NCBI GenBank assembly: GCA_023390655.1
Contig: JAEWCL010000019.1
Coordinates: forward strand, 181,640 to 245,639
Reading direction: 5' to 3'
Source: Bacillota bacterium
GTDB taxonomy: Bacteria; Bacillota; Clostridia; Christensenellales; CAG-138
DNA length: 64,000 nt
Shown: positions 1 to 8,618 of the stretch, piece after piece
How positions within the stretch are numbered: the first letter of the stretch is position 1
How the letters are laid out: every line of letters starts with the position of its first letter
Notes under the pieces: generated by a model
Databases searched by the model: none
The model's input: the letters and a program-made list of their open reading frames with translations, nothing else
Told to the model about the DNA's origin: nothing
Translations under genes and position numbers: made by a program

Positions 1-3000
1 ATCCCAGGCACACGATACCGAGCCATATCGCCAGGACCAGCGGGTGTTCGGGTTCGTGTTTTCTTCCACGGTATAGGTGCCTTTGGGCAGCCCGCTAATG
101 GTCACTTCCGTTCCATCTCCGGGAAGTATTTCATAAAATGTTGTGGCGTAACCGGCGGGCTGCGTTGATCCATCCAAGGAAGCCCACGAGATTTTCACAA
201 TATAATTGTCTCCCGCAGTTCCTCCGGTTTTCTTAAGCTTGAGGGTGCCGACAAACACCGTGATCGTGAAATGATGTTCGGGCTCTCCTAACGCAAGCGC
301 CGTAGGATTATGGATGGTTGCCTTCGATGTAATGTCAATTCCGTTTGCGTACATGCGGATGGAAAAATGCTGTTCTCCGGCGGATGCAGGGGTAAATTCG
401 GTCGGAACAGTCGCAGCTTCAATCTGATAGCTGGCGGTTGGCGCTCCGCTTGGCAGGGACAGCCCCGCCGGCGCGTCGGCTGTCAAGTTCCATTCCGGCT
501 GGCCGAAGGATGCGAGGTAAGGTTCCCAAGCAAGGGTCTCTCCTAGGAACAGGCTTCCGTCTTTGCAGGTGAGCGTAGGCATTCCGACAAAGACGGTGAA
601 GTGCTTTCCAAGCGTTCTCGGGGCGGACAGGAGCGTATAGTCCCCACCGGCCAACACAACATTGGTTCCGCCGCTTGAATAGCCGACGCCTGTGACGGCT
701 ATCGATGTGTCGCCGTCAGGATAAGCGGAGGCAAAGTCCTTATCAAACGCGAGGGCAAGCGTTGGAGCCGCGCCCATGGCGGCAAGCTCCGTAGCAGTTT
801 GCACGGTGCTGCCATGCTTCCATACCGGAGTGGAAGCCGCGGAGGACAATACAGGCCTATTCGTCAGATGCACGGCAAGATTCTGCAGCGCAATGGTCGG
901 CTTAAAGACATTTACTGTGGCAGTTTGCGTGAACTTCACATCATCGGAATTCGGTATATTTGCCGCACCTTTAGCGTCCGCGTCAGCTGGAGCAGGATTG
1001 ACGGTTGCGGTAACCGTATAGGTGTTCGTATCCAAAGAAGGCTTGAATGGGTTACCCACGGCGGGGTCTGTTGAAAAGCTGACCGTTACATATGCGTATT
1101 TCCAGGCATCGTTGCCTGTCTCTACAGGCGCTTGATAAAGCTCCGCGGGGGTAAGCTCGGTGCCGATATAGACGTTCTTCGTAGTGGCGCTAAAACTGTA
1201 CTGGATAGCTACGTTCGCTTTGGGCACGGTAAACTGCTCAATGCAGGTGCTGCCGGTATAGACGCCGGAGGCGGTAGTATTGGTGGGAACATTGTTGCCT
1301 CCAACAAAGCCGGGTGCACGCATGATTTGGAACTCTTTCCCGAAGTATCCCGGGTTAGAGGTATTTGGCACGCCACTTGTAACGGTTACCGGGCTGAAGG
1401 TATGTGCGGGCCAAGCAATGGTAGTCGTACCATCAGCATTGTCCGTAATGGTGCAGCCGCCGCCAACAAGCGCAGTGCGTGATGCGGAAGTCAGGACAAA
1501 TTCGCGCGATATGACGTCCTTCACTGTGGCGTTTTCAATTTTAGTCCCCATTTCTTCAGAGATGGAGGCGAAAATAGCCTCGAGCTGGCCGATATCCGTG
1601 GTGTAAACATAATACCCTGATTTTTCAGGCGCATCATCGTTGCTCATCTTCAATGGTGTGCTGCGGTAATTCAGGTTGGAGGAAATATAGTTCATGAATT
1701 TGGTAATGTTTTCGTTTTGTGCCTCGGAACCAAACACACCGATGGAATAAACGGTGACAGGCAGCCCTTTTATGGCGTTTGCATGCTGAATGGCATTGTT
1801 TGCCACGCTGTTTTCAAATCCATTGCTTGAGGTGGGCTCACCGTCTGTAAACACAATGACAACTTTGCTGCGTTGCCCGGAAGGATATTCGGCGTTATCG
1901 TATATGCCTTTTGCGGTGGACAGGCCGAGATCGGTTCGTGTAGCGCCACCTGTGGAAAGCCCATTGATAGCACTTTTAATTGCGTCGAATTCCGTATTGA
2001 CAGGGCGCAGGCTGTACGTTTTGCCGTTTTGGGTTGTGCGCGTATTATCGGAGGCATTGGAAGCATAGGAAACTACCGCAATGCGGCTTTGCGGGGAAAT
2101 AGACTTAACGCTGTCCACAAACGCGTTGGCGGCATCCTTGAGCGCATCAATTTTCTTTTTTTGTATGACGGTTGTACGCGTGTAAAATTGATAATCTGCG
2201 CGTCCATTGTTATTTGTATCGCTTCCAGTACCGCCATCGACAGCGTCAACCAAAGTGCCGCTCCAAGCCAAAATATGAAAAAGGGAGAAGAAATCGTAAT
2301 ACCATCCATCTGGACTGATCACAAGCGATTCATAAGAAATAGACTTGTATACACCGTTCAGTTTAATATAATACGTTGAATTCCTGTTTACTTGAGAAGA
2401 TGGTACCGGCGTATACTGATATGCCGTCATGGTATCATCCATGCTGCCCGAACGATCCAGCACAAGGATGATATCGCAGGGAGTAGATGAAACTCTGATA
2501 TCTGATTCTGTATAAGCGGAGAGAGCGACGGTAAACTTGTCGTCTCCATTTGAAGCCACCGTCTTCTCTGTAATTAGAGCGGTATGATCAATGCGCGAAG
2601 GGGAACTGAATAACGAAAAGCTGCGTTTATCGGCATTCTGCTGAATCGGGCCTACAGAGCCCGTAAAGTTGCTGGAAAATTCGGGATCACCCGCCTCCGG
2701 CTCGGGAACGGAAACAAAAGGAGCAAGTTCCCGCTTCCAGGTTTCGGCATCGGATTCCGTAATGAAGCCTTCCAGAGAAGCAATCTGGATGTCACTTAAA
2801 GCAAGAAATGCCTGATAGAGCGCCCCCCCTTCCAGAGTCTTCAAATACGTATACAGTTCTTCCCCAAACAGCTCGCTCAACGACGAAGCGCTTGCGGGCG
2901 TAGGGCTTGGCAGAGCGGGCGTCTCCGTAGGTACCGGCGTTGCTTCCGGCGTAGGCGCGGGCGATTCCGTAATGGAAGAAGGCGTGGCGGGATCATTCCC

Positions 3001-3087
3001 CGCCACCGCAAAGCCTGAAGTTGGGAATAGCCCCATCATCAGCAAAATAGCCAAGGAAAGGGCCAGTATCTTTCTGCTTTGATTCAT
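1..3087 (-). CDS. vWA-domain surface protein with Cna-B-like C-terminal domain (partial, runs off the left edge)
   Basis: An open frame of 1029 codons runs from an ATG at 3087 to the window edge with no stop, so the C-terminus is missing. It starts with a signal peptide (basic start, then a hydrophobic stretch ending about residue 28) and a Pro/Thr/Ala-rich linker to about residue 65. A von Willebrand A domain starts near residue 203 with an intact MIDAS motif DRSGSM. Beta-rich repeat segments follow. Near the edge the motif GTYTVEENTNPNTRWSW resembles the end of Cna-B/prealbumin-like domains of Gram-positive adhesins and pilins. An AAGGGG ribosome site lies upstream. I infer an exported adhesin or pilus-tip-like protein; a sortase signal would lie outside the window. 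The ligand is unknown. Confidence 0.85.
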   Translation of the reverse strand, partial: MNQSRKILALSLAILLMMGLFPTSGFAVAGNDPATPSSITESPAPTPEATPVPTETPALPSPTPASASSLSELFGEELYTYLKTLEGGALYQAFLALSDIQIASLEGFITESDAETWKRELAPFVSVPEPEAGDPEFSSNFTGSVGPIQQNADKRSFSLFSSPSRIDHTALITEKTVASNGDDKFTVALSAYTESDIRVSSTPCDIILVLDRSGSMDDTMTAYQYTPVPSSQVNRNSTYYIKLNGVYKSISYESLVISPDGWYYDFFSLFHILAWSGTLVDAVDGGTGSDTNNNGRADYQFYTRTTVIQKKKIDALKDAANAFVDSVKSISPQSRIAVVSYASNASDNTRTTQNGKTYSLRPVNTEFDAIKSAINGLSTGGATRTDLGLSTAKGIYDNAEYPSGQRSKVVIVFTDGEPTSSNGFENSVANNAIQHANAIKGLPVTVYSIGVFGSEAQNENITKFMNYISSNLNYRSTPLKMSNDDAPEKSGYYVYTTDIGQLEAIFASISEEMGTKIENATVKDVISREFVLTSASRTALVGGGCTITDNADGTTTIAWPAHTFSPVTVTSGVPNTSNPGYFGKEFQIMRAPGFVGGNNVPTNTTASGVYTGSTCIEQFTVPKANVAIQYSFSATTKNVYIGTELTPAELYQAPVETGNDAWKYAYVTVSFSTDPAVGNPFKPSLDTNTYTVTATVNPAPADADAKGAANIPNSDDVKFTQTATVNVFKPTIALQNLAVHLTNRPVLSSAASTPVWKHGSTVQTATELAAMGAAPTLALAFDKDFASAYPDGDTSIAVTGVGYSSGGTNVVLAGGDYTLLSAPRTLGKHFTVFVGMPTLTCKDGSLFLGETLAWEPYLASFGQPEWNLTADAPAGLSLPSGAPTASYQIEAATVPTEFTPASAGEQHFSIRMYANGIDITSKATIHNPTALALGEPEHHFTITVFVGTLKLKKTGGTAGDNYIVKISWASLDGSTQPAGYATTFYEILPGDGTEVTISGLPKGTYTVEENTNPNTRWSWRYGSVSCAWD

Positions 3088-3115
3088 CCCGTTATGCACC
3101 CCTTACGCTGGAATT

Positions 3116-3174
3116 GGCTGGCAAGACACTGCCAGCCAGTAACATGTATTACCATCTTGGACAATCATAAACAA
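3116..3174 (-). promoter_or_regulatory. Candidate promoter and leader hairpin of the vWA gene
   Basis: On the minus strand TTGTTT (3174-3169) and TAATAC (3151-3146) are separated by 17 bases. Just downstream, 3137-3116 is a perfect 8-bp hairpin (arm GGCTGGCA, 6-base loop) in the untranslated leader, with no T-run after it. It may act as an operator or mRNA stabiliser. Confidence 0.4.
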
Positions 3175-3626
3175 TGCCGGTCCCAACACAGCCTCTACAT
3201 TTCCTTTTTGGAACCTTTGCTGTTTCTTTTTTTGGTCCTACGCATCTAAAATGGCGGGAAAATTCTCAAAATATTCACATGAAGACTCATTTTTCAAAAT
3301 TCCCCAAAAAAATCAGTTTATAAGCGGTGCGTGTCGCTGCCCCGGTTCAGCGTCATGGGAAACTCCGCAGCGCAACCATATCCGTTCCACCGGCGCTCCT
3401 ATCGATGCATTGAGGATTGCCGAACCTGTGCGTTTCAAACCCGGTGGGCGTGAAGGATTACAGAATGGGCTGCCTATGGCGCATGCGGCATGAAAGTGGT
3501 ATGATGCGGATGGAAGAGAAAGCGCTGCCTTTTCGTGAGAAGGCGCCTGTAAGCGGCGCGTCTGTTGCGTCCGGCGCTGCGTGTGCAGCGTTTTCAAAAA
3601 CATTTGAAAAAGAGGGAGGGATTGGC
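3175..3626. other. Gene-free divergent intergenic region
   Basis: About 450 bases between two divergent genes. The left half is A/T-rich with a T-run. Open frames here have no ribosome site and no family character. An extended -10 (TGGTATGAT, near 3497-3505) is the only promoter-like element seen for the downstream lipoprotein gene. Confidence 0.4.
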
Positions 3627-4574
3627 GTGAAAAGAAAAGTCATGGCGCTGCTGCTTTTGCTTGTGTTGCTGGGGATGATGGCGGCAGGCTGTCTGCCCCA
3701 GATTATGAAGGGGGTCGTGCAGGGCGCGATGGAAAAAAGGGAGCAGGACTCCGTCGGCCGGGAGACGGCGCAGGAAACGCCCTATGGAGAAGCGCAGCTT
3801 CCATCTAAAACAGAACAGCCTGCAGAGCCCGTACAGCCGGAAGGCACGCAGGCCGTTTACAGCGGTATCGATTATATCCGGCTGTATGACGGATACACGG
3901 AAGCGGTTGATCTTGATGGCGACGGCACTATGGAGAACGTTACCATACAGAGCAATGAAGAGGAATATACGATCTCCTTACAGATAGAAAAGAATGGGCA
4001 GGCAATGCCCGACGCTGTCGTGAACGGATTTTTCAGGGATGCGTTTGTGGCATATAATGCGGCGGGGCGGCCGTGCATTGCGGTCAGCTTCGATATGGGC
4101 TCGGATGATTGTGAGACAGATATCTATGTGTTCGATGGGGAAACGCTTCGCTTTACGGATTCTCAATATGGCCGTGTAGAGGGCGTGTACGCAGGCGTGT
4201 GGATGCTCGGCGGCAGCGTTGAAGCGCTGGGCACATGGACGGACGCATATCGCGCTTGCCGGATTTCCTCCTCTTTCAAGTTTGAGCCGGACGGTCCCGA
4301 GCTTTCTATGATCCGCAACGCGGCGGCATCCCGTGTGCTGACGGCAAACAAAAAGATACCTGCACAGTTTTTTGTCAACGGCGCGCTGGTGCCCGGCGCG
4401 ATAGAACCCGGGGAACGGCTGCTGCCTTATGCAACCGATGAAAGCAGCGTCCTATACTTCCGCATGGAGGACGGCAGGACGGGAATTTTCAGGATCGAAC
4501 GCCGGGAGTATATACTGTATATTGACGGTGTGCAGGATGCAGAAGCGTTTGATAATGTGCAGCACTCCGGATAA
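3627..4574 (+). CDS. Hypothetical lipoprotein
   Basis: The frame stays open upstream, but the GTG at 3627 is chosen because GGGAGGG lies just before it and because it places a lipoprotein signal at the N-terminus (KRK, hydrophobic run, lipobox MAAGC). The 315-residue product has a low-complexity Glu/Gln/Pro linker after the lipid anchor. A globular domain follows that contains LDGDGTMENVT, an Asp-rich turn like a calcium-binding or FG-GAP-type loop. I do not recognise the family. It probably sits on the outer face of the membrane. It is a single gene, ended by the terminator at 4621 that it shares with the convergent chemoreceptor gene. Confidence 0.75.
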   Translation: MKRKVMALLLLLVLLGMMAAGCLPQIMKGVVQGAMEKREQDSVGRETAQETPYGEAQLPSKTEQPAEPVQPEGTQAVYSGIDYIRLYDGYTEAVDLDGDGTMENVTIQSNEEEYTISLQIEKNGQAMPDAVVNGFFRDAFVAYNAAGRPCIAVSFDMGSDDCETDIYVFDGETLRFTDSQYGRVEGVYAGVWMLGGSVEALGTWTDAYRACRISSSFKFEPDGPELSMIRNAAASRVLTANKKIPAQFFVNGALVPGAIEPGERLLPYATDESSVLYFRMEDGRTGIFRIERREYILYIDGVQDAEAFDNVQHSG

Positions 4575-4620
4575 TTTAGAAAACAAGGTTGCTGCCGGAA
4601 AGCGGCTGCAGCAGCAAATA

Positions 4621-4647
4621 AGGGCCGCCGGATTTTCCGGCGGCCCC
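4621..4647. terminator. Bidirectional terminator between lipoprotein and chemoreceptor genes
   Basis: A perfect GC-rich hairpin (arms GGGCCGCCGGA and TCCGGCGGCCC, short T-rich loop) lies between two convergent genes. The following T-rich stretch is imperfect on both strands. Confidence 0.7.
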
Positions 4648-4698
4648 TGTTATTTGTCTTTGCACTTTACAAACGTGCGGTGAGGCGTGTTTGGGACC

Positions 4699-7155
4699 TT
4701 ATTCTTCGTCCATCAGATCAAATTCCTCTGCCATGGCTTTGAGCATATCGGCCTGGCCGGAAAGCTCTTCCGCGGTGGCGGCGCTTTGCTCCGCGGTGGC
4801 GGAGTTTTCCTGCACCATATCGCTCATCATGGAGAGGCCGGTGTTGACCTGGGCGATGCCCGTAGCCTGATAGTTTGAGGCTTCCGCAATTTCCTTTACC
4901 AGGGAGGCTGCCTCCTCTACGCTTGCGGTGATCTCCTGCAGCACGGTGGAGGTATCGTCTGCAATCCGCGTACCGGCGGCGGCTTTCTTGATGGAGTTGT
5001 TGATGAGCACGGTCGTCTCTTTGGCAGCGTTGGCGGATTTTTGCGCAAGGTTCCTTACCTCGTCCGCCACTACGGAGAAGCCGCGCCCATACTGCCCGGC
5101 GCGCGCCGCCTCAATGGCGGCGTTGAGAGAGAGAATACTCGTCTGGAATGCGATATCGTCGATCACTTTGATGATTTTGCCGATGCTTGCAGCCGTTTCG
5201 TTGATGGCCCCCATCGCCACCTGCAGCGCGTGCATCCGCTTGTTGCCTTTTAGCGCGTTCTCCTGCGCCGCGGCGCTCAGCCCGGAAGCGGTCATGGCCC
5301 GTGCGGCATTGTGCTTGGTGTGCTCGGCAAGCTCGGTCACGGTGGCGTGGAGCTCTTCAATGGAGCTTGCCTGTTCCACGGAGGCCTGCGAAAGTGTCTG
5401 ACTGCCCGCCGATACCTGCATGGTGCCTGCCGCCACCTGGTCGGCTGCCGCGGAGATTTCTTGCAGCATATCGTTGAGGGAGTAGACGATGCCGTTGATG
5501 GATTCCTTGAGCTGTGCGAAATCGCCATGGAATTCCGAGGTGATGGTGGCGGAGAGATTCTTTTCGGCAATCTCCTCCAGAACGTCGGAGGTTTCCGCAA
5601 TATAGCGCTTGAGCGAGTCGATCGTATCGTTAAGCGCATGCTTGATAATGGCGTGGTCGCCCTTGAAATCTCCGGTGACGCGGGCGTTCAGGTTCCCCAC
5701 GGAAAGCTCGCGCAGCACAAGCGTCGCTTCCTGCACGGGTGCAATCACGGCGTCAAGCGTATCGTTCACGCCCTGTACGATGCGTTTAAAGTCTCCGCTG
5801 TGCTTTTCGGCGTCGGCGCGCGTGCTCAGCTGTCCCGCGAGAGAAGCCTGCACCAGAAGGTCCGTATCCGCGATCATGGCCTGCAGGGACATGCATACCG
5901 TTGAGAAGGACTGCATCAGCACGCCCACTTCATCCCTGCGCTTGCCAGCATCCATGGTAAGGCCCGTATTGCCCGCGGCAAGCTGCTCTGCGCCAAGCTT
6001 GAGCTGATGCAGCGGCTGTTGCACATTCCGGCGGATAAAGATGAGCGTTCCCACAAAGGCGAAGGCCACCAGCACAACGGCGATCAGAACGTTCGTAAGG
6101 ATGGCCTTTGACTGCGCCTGCTGAATATCTTTCATAGGCAGGCCTGTAAACAGCGCGCCTACCGCAGCCCCATTCACATCAAGAATGGGCGCGTACTTCA
6201 CGGCATAAGGCATGCCGGCGATAGTAGTCTGGCCGATATATTCTTTCTTTTGGTTCAAAACGACATCGGCAATGTTAGCAGCCATCTTTGTGCCGGTGAT
6301 GCGTTCGCCATCCTTGGAAATGGTGGTTGCCCAGCACACATCACCCTTGAATACGGTGAGGTCCGTACCATGCTGCCGTTTCTGGCTGTCCAGCAGCAGC
6401 GTGTTGTTGTAATAGCAGCCTGCCACAAGCGCGCCGATAACACCGCTGCGCTCGGTCTGGATCGGTACCGCGACAATGGTTACGATATCGCCGTTGGGAT
6501 CGGTCATGAGGCTGGAGTATTTCATCCCATGGAACGCGGAGGTCAGATAGGGCATTCTCCCAAGGGTCTCTCCGCTCTGATAATAGTCGCTGGTGGAGTA
6601 AATCACCCTGCTCAGCCGGTCCACCACAAAAATAAAATCGGAGCCGCCTACCTTCAGCCCGCTGAGATAGTTCTTAATCCCTTCGGCACTCTGCGAGTTG
6701 ACCTCCCGGACGAAGTTCGGGTCCGCCGCACTGTCCGTGGCTTTGTCCAGCCATACTGTGTTCTGGTTTTCCAGGCCGGTTTTAAAGCTTGTAAACGCGC
6801 GCTCCATCTGTTCGTCCATGATACGGGTGGAAATCGCGTTGCCGCTGGACATGGCAAACGCAACGCTTACGGTAACCGAAACGATCAGCACCGGAATCAT
6901 AAACAGCTGCAGCCTGCCGCCGATGCTATGGAAAAAGGAAACGGCTGCTTCTTGTTTTTCATGGTGCGTTGCGCGTGCGCCGGAAACGGCGCGTTTAAAA
7001 AGACGGCGGGTCTTCTTTAAGATGCCGGCGTTTGGCGCGGGGGCTGTTTCGGCTTGTGCGTCAATGGACGCGGCGTCCTCGGGTACGGTTTCCTTGGCCG
7101 GGTCGTGTTTTTTCATCAGGCGGGAGAGCTTTGTGAAAATCCGTTCGTTATTCAC
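4699..7155 (-). CDS. Methyl-accepting chemotaxis protein
   Basis: This 818-residue chemoreceptor has an unusually long cytoplasmic N-terminus (about 80 residues), a first membrane segment around 82-105, and a Cache-like extracytoplasmic sensor domain to about 350. A second membrane segment (about 353-377), HAMP and HAMP-like helical repeats follow, then the conserved signalling hairpin near 660-710 (IDDIAFQTSILSLNAAIEAA, then AGQYGRGFSVVADEVR). It passes ligand signals to the CheA/CheW array. Start: GTG at 7155 with AGGGGG upstream. It stands alone and is preceded by a sigma-D-type promoter, so it is probably expressed with the flagellar regulon. No C-terminal CheR-tether pentapeptide is seen. 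Confidence 0.95.
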   Translation of the reverse strand: MNNERIFTKLSRLMKKHDPAKETVPEDAASIDAQAETAPAPNAGILKKTRRLFKRAVSGARATHHEKQEAAVSFFHSIGGRLQLFMIPVLIVSVTVSVAFAMSSGNAISTRIMDEQMERAFTSFKTGLENQNTVWLDKATDSAADPNFVREVNSQSAEGIKNYLSGLKVGGSDFIFVVDRLSRVIYSTSDYYQSGETLGRMPYLTSAFHGMKYSSLMTDPNGDIVTIVAVPIQTERSGVIGALVAGCYYNNTLLLDSQKRQHGTDLTVFKGDVCWATTISKDGERITGTKMAANIADVVLNQKKEYIGQTTIAGMPYAVKYAPILDVNGAAVGALFTGLPMKDIQQAQSKAILTNVLIAVVLVAFAFVGTLIFIRRNVQQPLHQLKLGAEQLAAGNTGLTMDAGKRRDEVGVLMQSFSTVCMSLQAMIADTDLLVQASLAGQLSTRADAEKHSGDFKRIVQGVNDTLDAVIAPVQEATLVLRELSVGNLNARVTGDFKGDHAIIKHALNDTIDSLKRYIAETSDVLEEIAEKNLSATITSEFHGDFAQLKESINGIVYSLNDMLQEISAAADQVAAGTMQVSAGSQTLSQASVEQASSIEELHATVTELAEHTKHNAARAMTASGLSAAAQENALKGNKRMHALQVAMGAINETAASIGKIIKVIDDIAFQTSILSLNAAIEAARAGQYGRGFSVVADEVRNLAQKSANAAKETTVLINNSIKKAAAGTRIADDTSTVLQEITASVEEAASLVKEIAEASNYQATGIAQVNTGLSMMSDMVQENSATAEQSAATAEELSGQADMLKAMAEEFDLMDEE

Positions 7156-7225
7156 TGGAGGAACCCCCTATATTCAGATTGATGCGGGCATGAAGACAAG
7201 GTGAAAAAGAGCGCGATATCTATTT

Positions 7226-7252
7226 ATATCGGCATTATTTCGCCCATGCTTA
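7226..7252 (-). promoter_or_regulatory. Sigma-D (FliA)-type promoter for the chemoreceptor
   Basis: Read on the minus strand, TAAG (7252-7249), 15 bases, then GCCGATAT (7233-7226). The sigma-D consensus is TAAA-N15-GCCGATAT, so the -10 element and spacing are exact and the -35 has one mismatch. The leader is about 65 bases to the GTG at 7155. Confidence 0.7.
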
Positions 7253-7408
7253 ATAAAAAGGAGGCCACCTTCCACATTTTTTAGGGTTTTTTGGAAAAGC
7301 CTCGAAAAAGGCGGCTTTGCGCGAGGAAAATTAAATTGTTTTCCCGGGTATGGAGGCCGGAACGGATGCAAAAGCTGATAAGGGCGATTTTACACGGATT
7401 TGATGTTT

Positions 7409-7442
7409 CCAATATTGGCGGATAACAATCGGGATGTATGCT
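7409..7442 (+). promoter_or_regulatory. Weak candidate promoter of the pst operon
   Basis: TTGGCG (7415-7420), 16 bases, TATGCT (7437-7442), overlapped on its upstream side by the palindrome CCAATATTGG (7409-7418). A poor -35 fits a PhoB-activated promoter, but no clear Pho-box repeat could be defined. Confidence 0.3.
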
Positions 7443-7477
7443 TGCAATGTAAAATGAATTGGAGGAAGTAAAAGAAC

Positions 7478-8437
7478 ATGAAAGCGATCAAAAAAATTGT
7501 AACGATAGCGGTCAGCGCACTGCTCGTTCTTTCCGCGTTCGCAGGCTGCGCGCCAGCGGCGGAAGCCCCTGTAGCGGAGACCCCCGCTGCCACCCAAGCG
7601 CCTGCGGCAGCTGAAACCCCTGCGGCACCCGAAACCCCGGCCTCGAGCTTTGACAACACGCAGGACATCCTTGTCATCTCCCGTGAAGACGGCTCCGGCA
7701 CGCGCGGCGCGTTCATTGAGCTTATGGGCATCGAAGTCAAAAAGGATGACGGCACCAAGGAAGACATGACCACCGTGGAAGCGCAGATCACCAACGATAC
7801 CGCCGTCATGCTCACCACCGTTTCGGGTAACCCCTATGGCATCGGCTATGTCTCCCTGGGCTCCCTCAATGATACCGTAAAGGCCGTTCAGGTGGACGGC
7901 GTGGATGCCACCGTTGAGAACATCAAGGCCGGTACCTACAAGGTTTCCCGTCCGTTCAATATCGCCACAAAGGGCGAAGTCAGCGCCGCGGCGCAGGATT
8001 TCATCAACTTCATCCTCAGCGCCGAGGGCCAGGATGTTGTGCTGAAGAACAAGTACATCAAGATCAATGACGCTGCTACCGCCTATACTGCGGCGGATGT
8101 TTCCGGCAAGGTCGTCATTGCAGGCTCCTCTTCCGTCACCCCTGTCATGGAAAAGCTTGCCGAAGCGTACAAGGCCGTCAACCCCAACGTCACCATCGAA
8201 ATCCAGCAGAGCGACTCCTCCACCGGCATGAAGAGCGCCATGGACGGCACCTGCGACATCGGCATGGCGTCCCGTGAGTTGAAGGAAAGCGAACTTGCAG
8301 AGCTCACCCCGACAGTCATCGCTCTGGACGGTATTGCGGTCATCCTCAACAATGAAAATACCACCACGAGCCTGACCTCCGAACAGATCCGCGCCATCTT
8401 CACCGGCGAGATCCTCAGCTGGAGCGAGGTTGCGTAA
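7478..8437 (+). CDS. pstS: Phosphate ABC transporter substrate-binding lipoprotein PstS, half-domains in permuted order
   Basis: This 319-residue lipoprotein (lipobox SAFAGC, Cys24; Ala/Pro/Thr linker to about 57) captures phosphate outside the membrane for PstCAB. Its parts are in swapped order. Residues 64-200 carry what is normally the second half of PstS (REDGSGTRGAF, then GNPYGIGYVSLGSL, then YKVSRPFNIAT). Residues 210-319 carry the normal N-terminal half (VVIAGSSSVTPVMEKL, IGMASRELK, ALDGIAVILN, FTGEILSW), and the protein ends where PstS is usually cut in the middle. All phosphate-loop motifs are present once, so the fold is probably complete. GGAGG lies before the ATG. It is first in pstSCAB-phoU-phoBR. 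Confidence 0.92.
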   Translation: MKAIKKIVTIAVSALLVLSAFAGCAPAAEAPVAETPAATQAPAAAETPAAPETPASSFDNTQDILVISREDGSGTRGAFIELMGIEVKKDDGTKEDMTTVEAQITNDTAVMLTTVSGNPYGIGYVSLGSLNDTVKAVQVDGVDATVENIKAGTYKVSRPFNIATKGEVSAAAQDFINFILSAEGQDVVLKNKYIKINDAATAYTAADVSGKVVIAGSSSVTPVMEKLAEAYKAVNPNVTIEIQQSDSSTGMKSAMDGTCDIGMASRELKESELAELTPTVIALDGIAVILNNENTTTSLTSEQIRAIFTGEILSWSEVA

Positions 8438-8471
8438 CACAATTGCAATGTTAGACGCCGGCAAGGCGCAT

Positions 8472-8516
8472 GCGTACCGCCCGGAAAACGCCCCCGCGTT
8501 TTCGGGCGGTAAACGC
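8472..8516 (+). other. Large intercistronic hairpin between pstS and pstC
   Basis: A long stem (CCGCCCG and AAAACGC against GCGTTTT and CGGGCGG, one bulged G, C-rich loop, extra outer pairs) lies in the 181-base gap. No T-run follows, so it is more likely an mRNA-stabilising or partial attenuation element that raises pstS relative to pstCAB. Confidence 0.6.
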
Positions 8517-8618
8517 GTCTCATTCGGAAAAAACGCCGGGATAGAATTCCGGCAAGACGCAGGGCGGCACGCTGGCTGACGCCCCGCATAAAGGAAAAAA
8601 TCTCACGGGGGACTGTAT

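Noticed and set aside
7418..7431. GCGGATAACAAT, identical to part of the E. coli lac operator
   Set aside because: Only a half-site matches, there is no dyad partner and no lactose gene; it is best explained as chance.
7331..8464. Long open frame antisense to pstS (377 codons)
   Set aside because: It is a composition shadow of pstS; it has no ribosome site and no domain character, and pstS itself is unambiguous.
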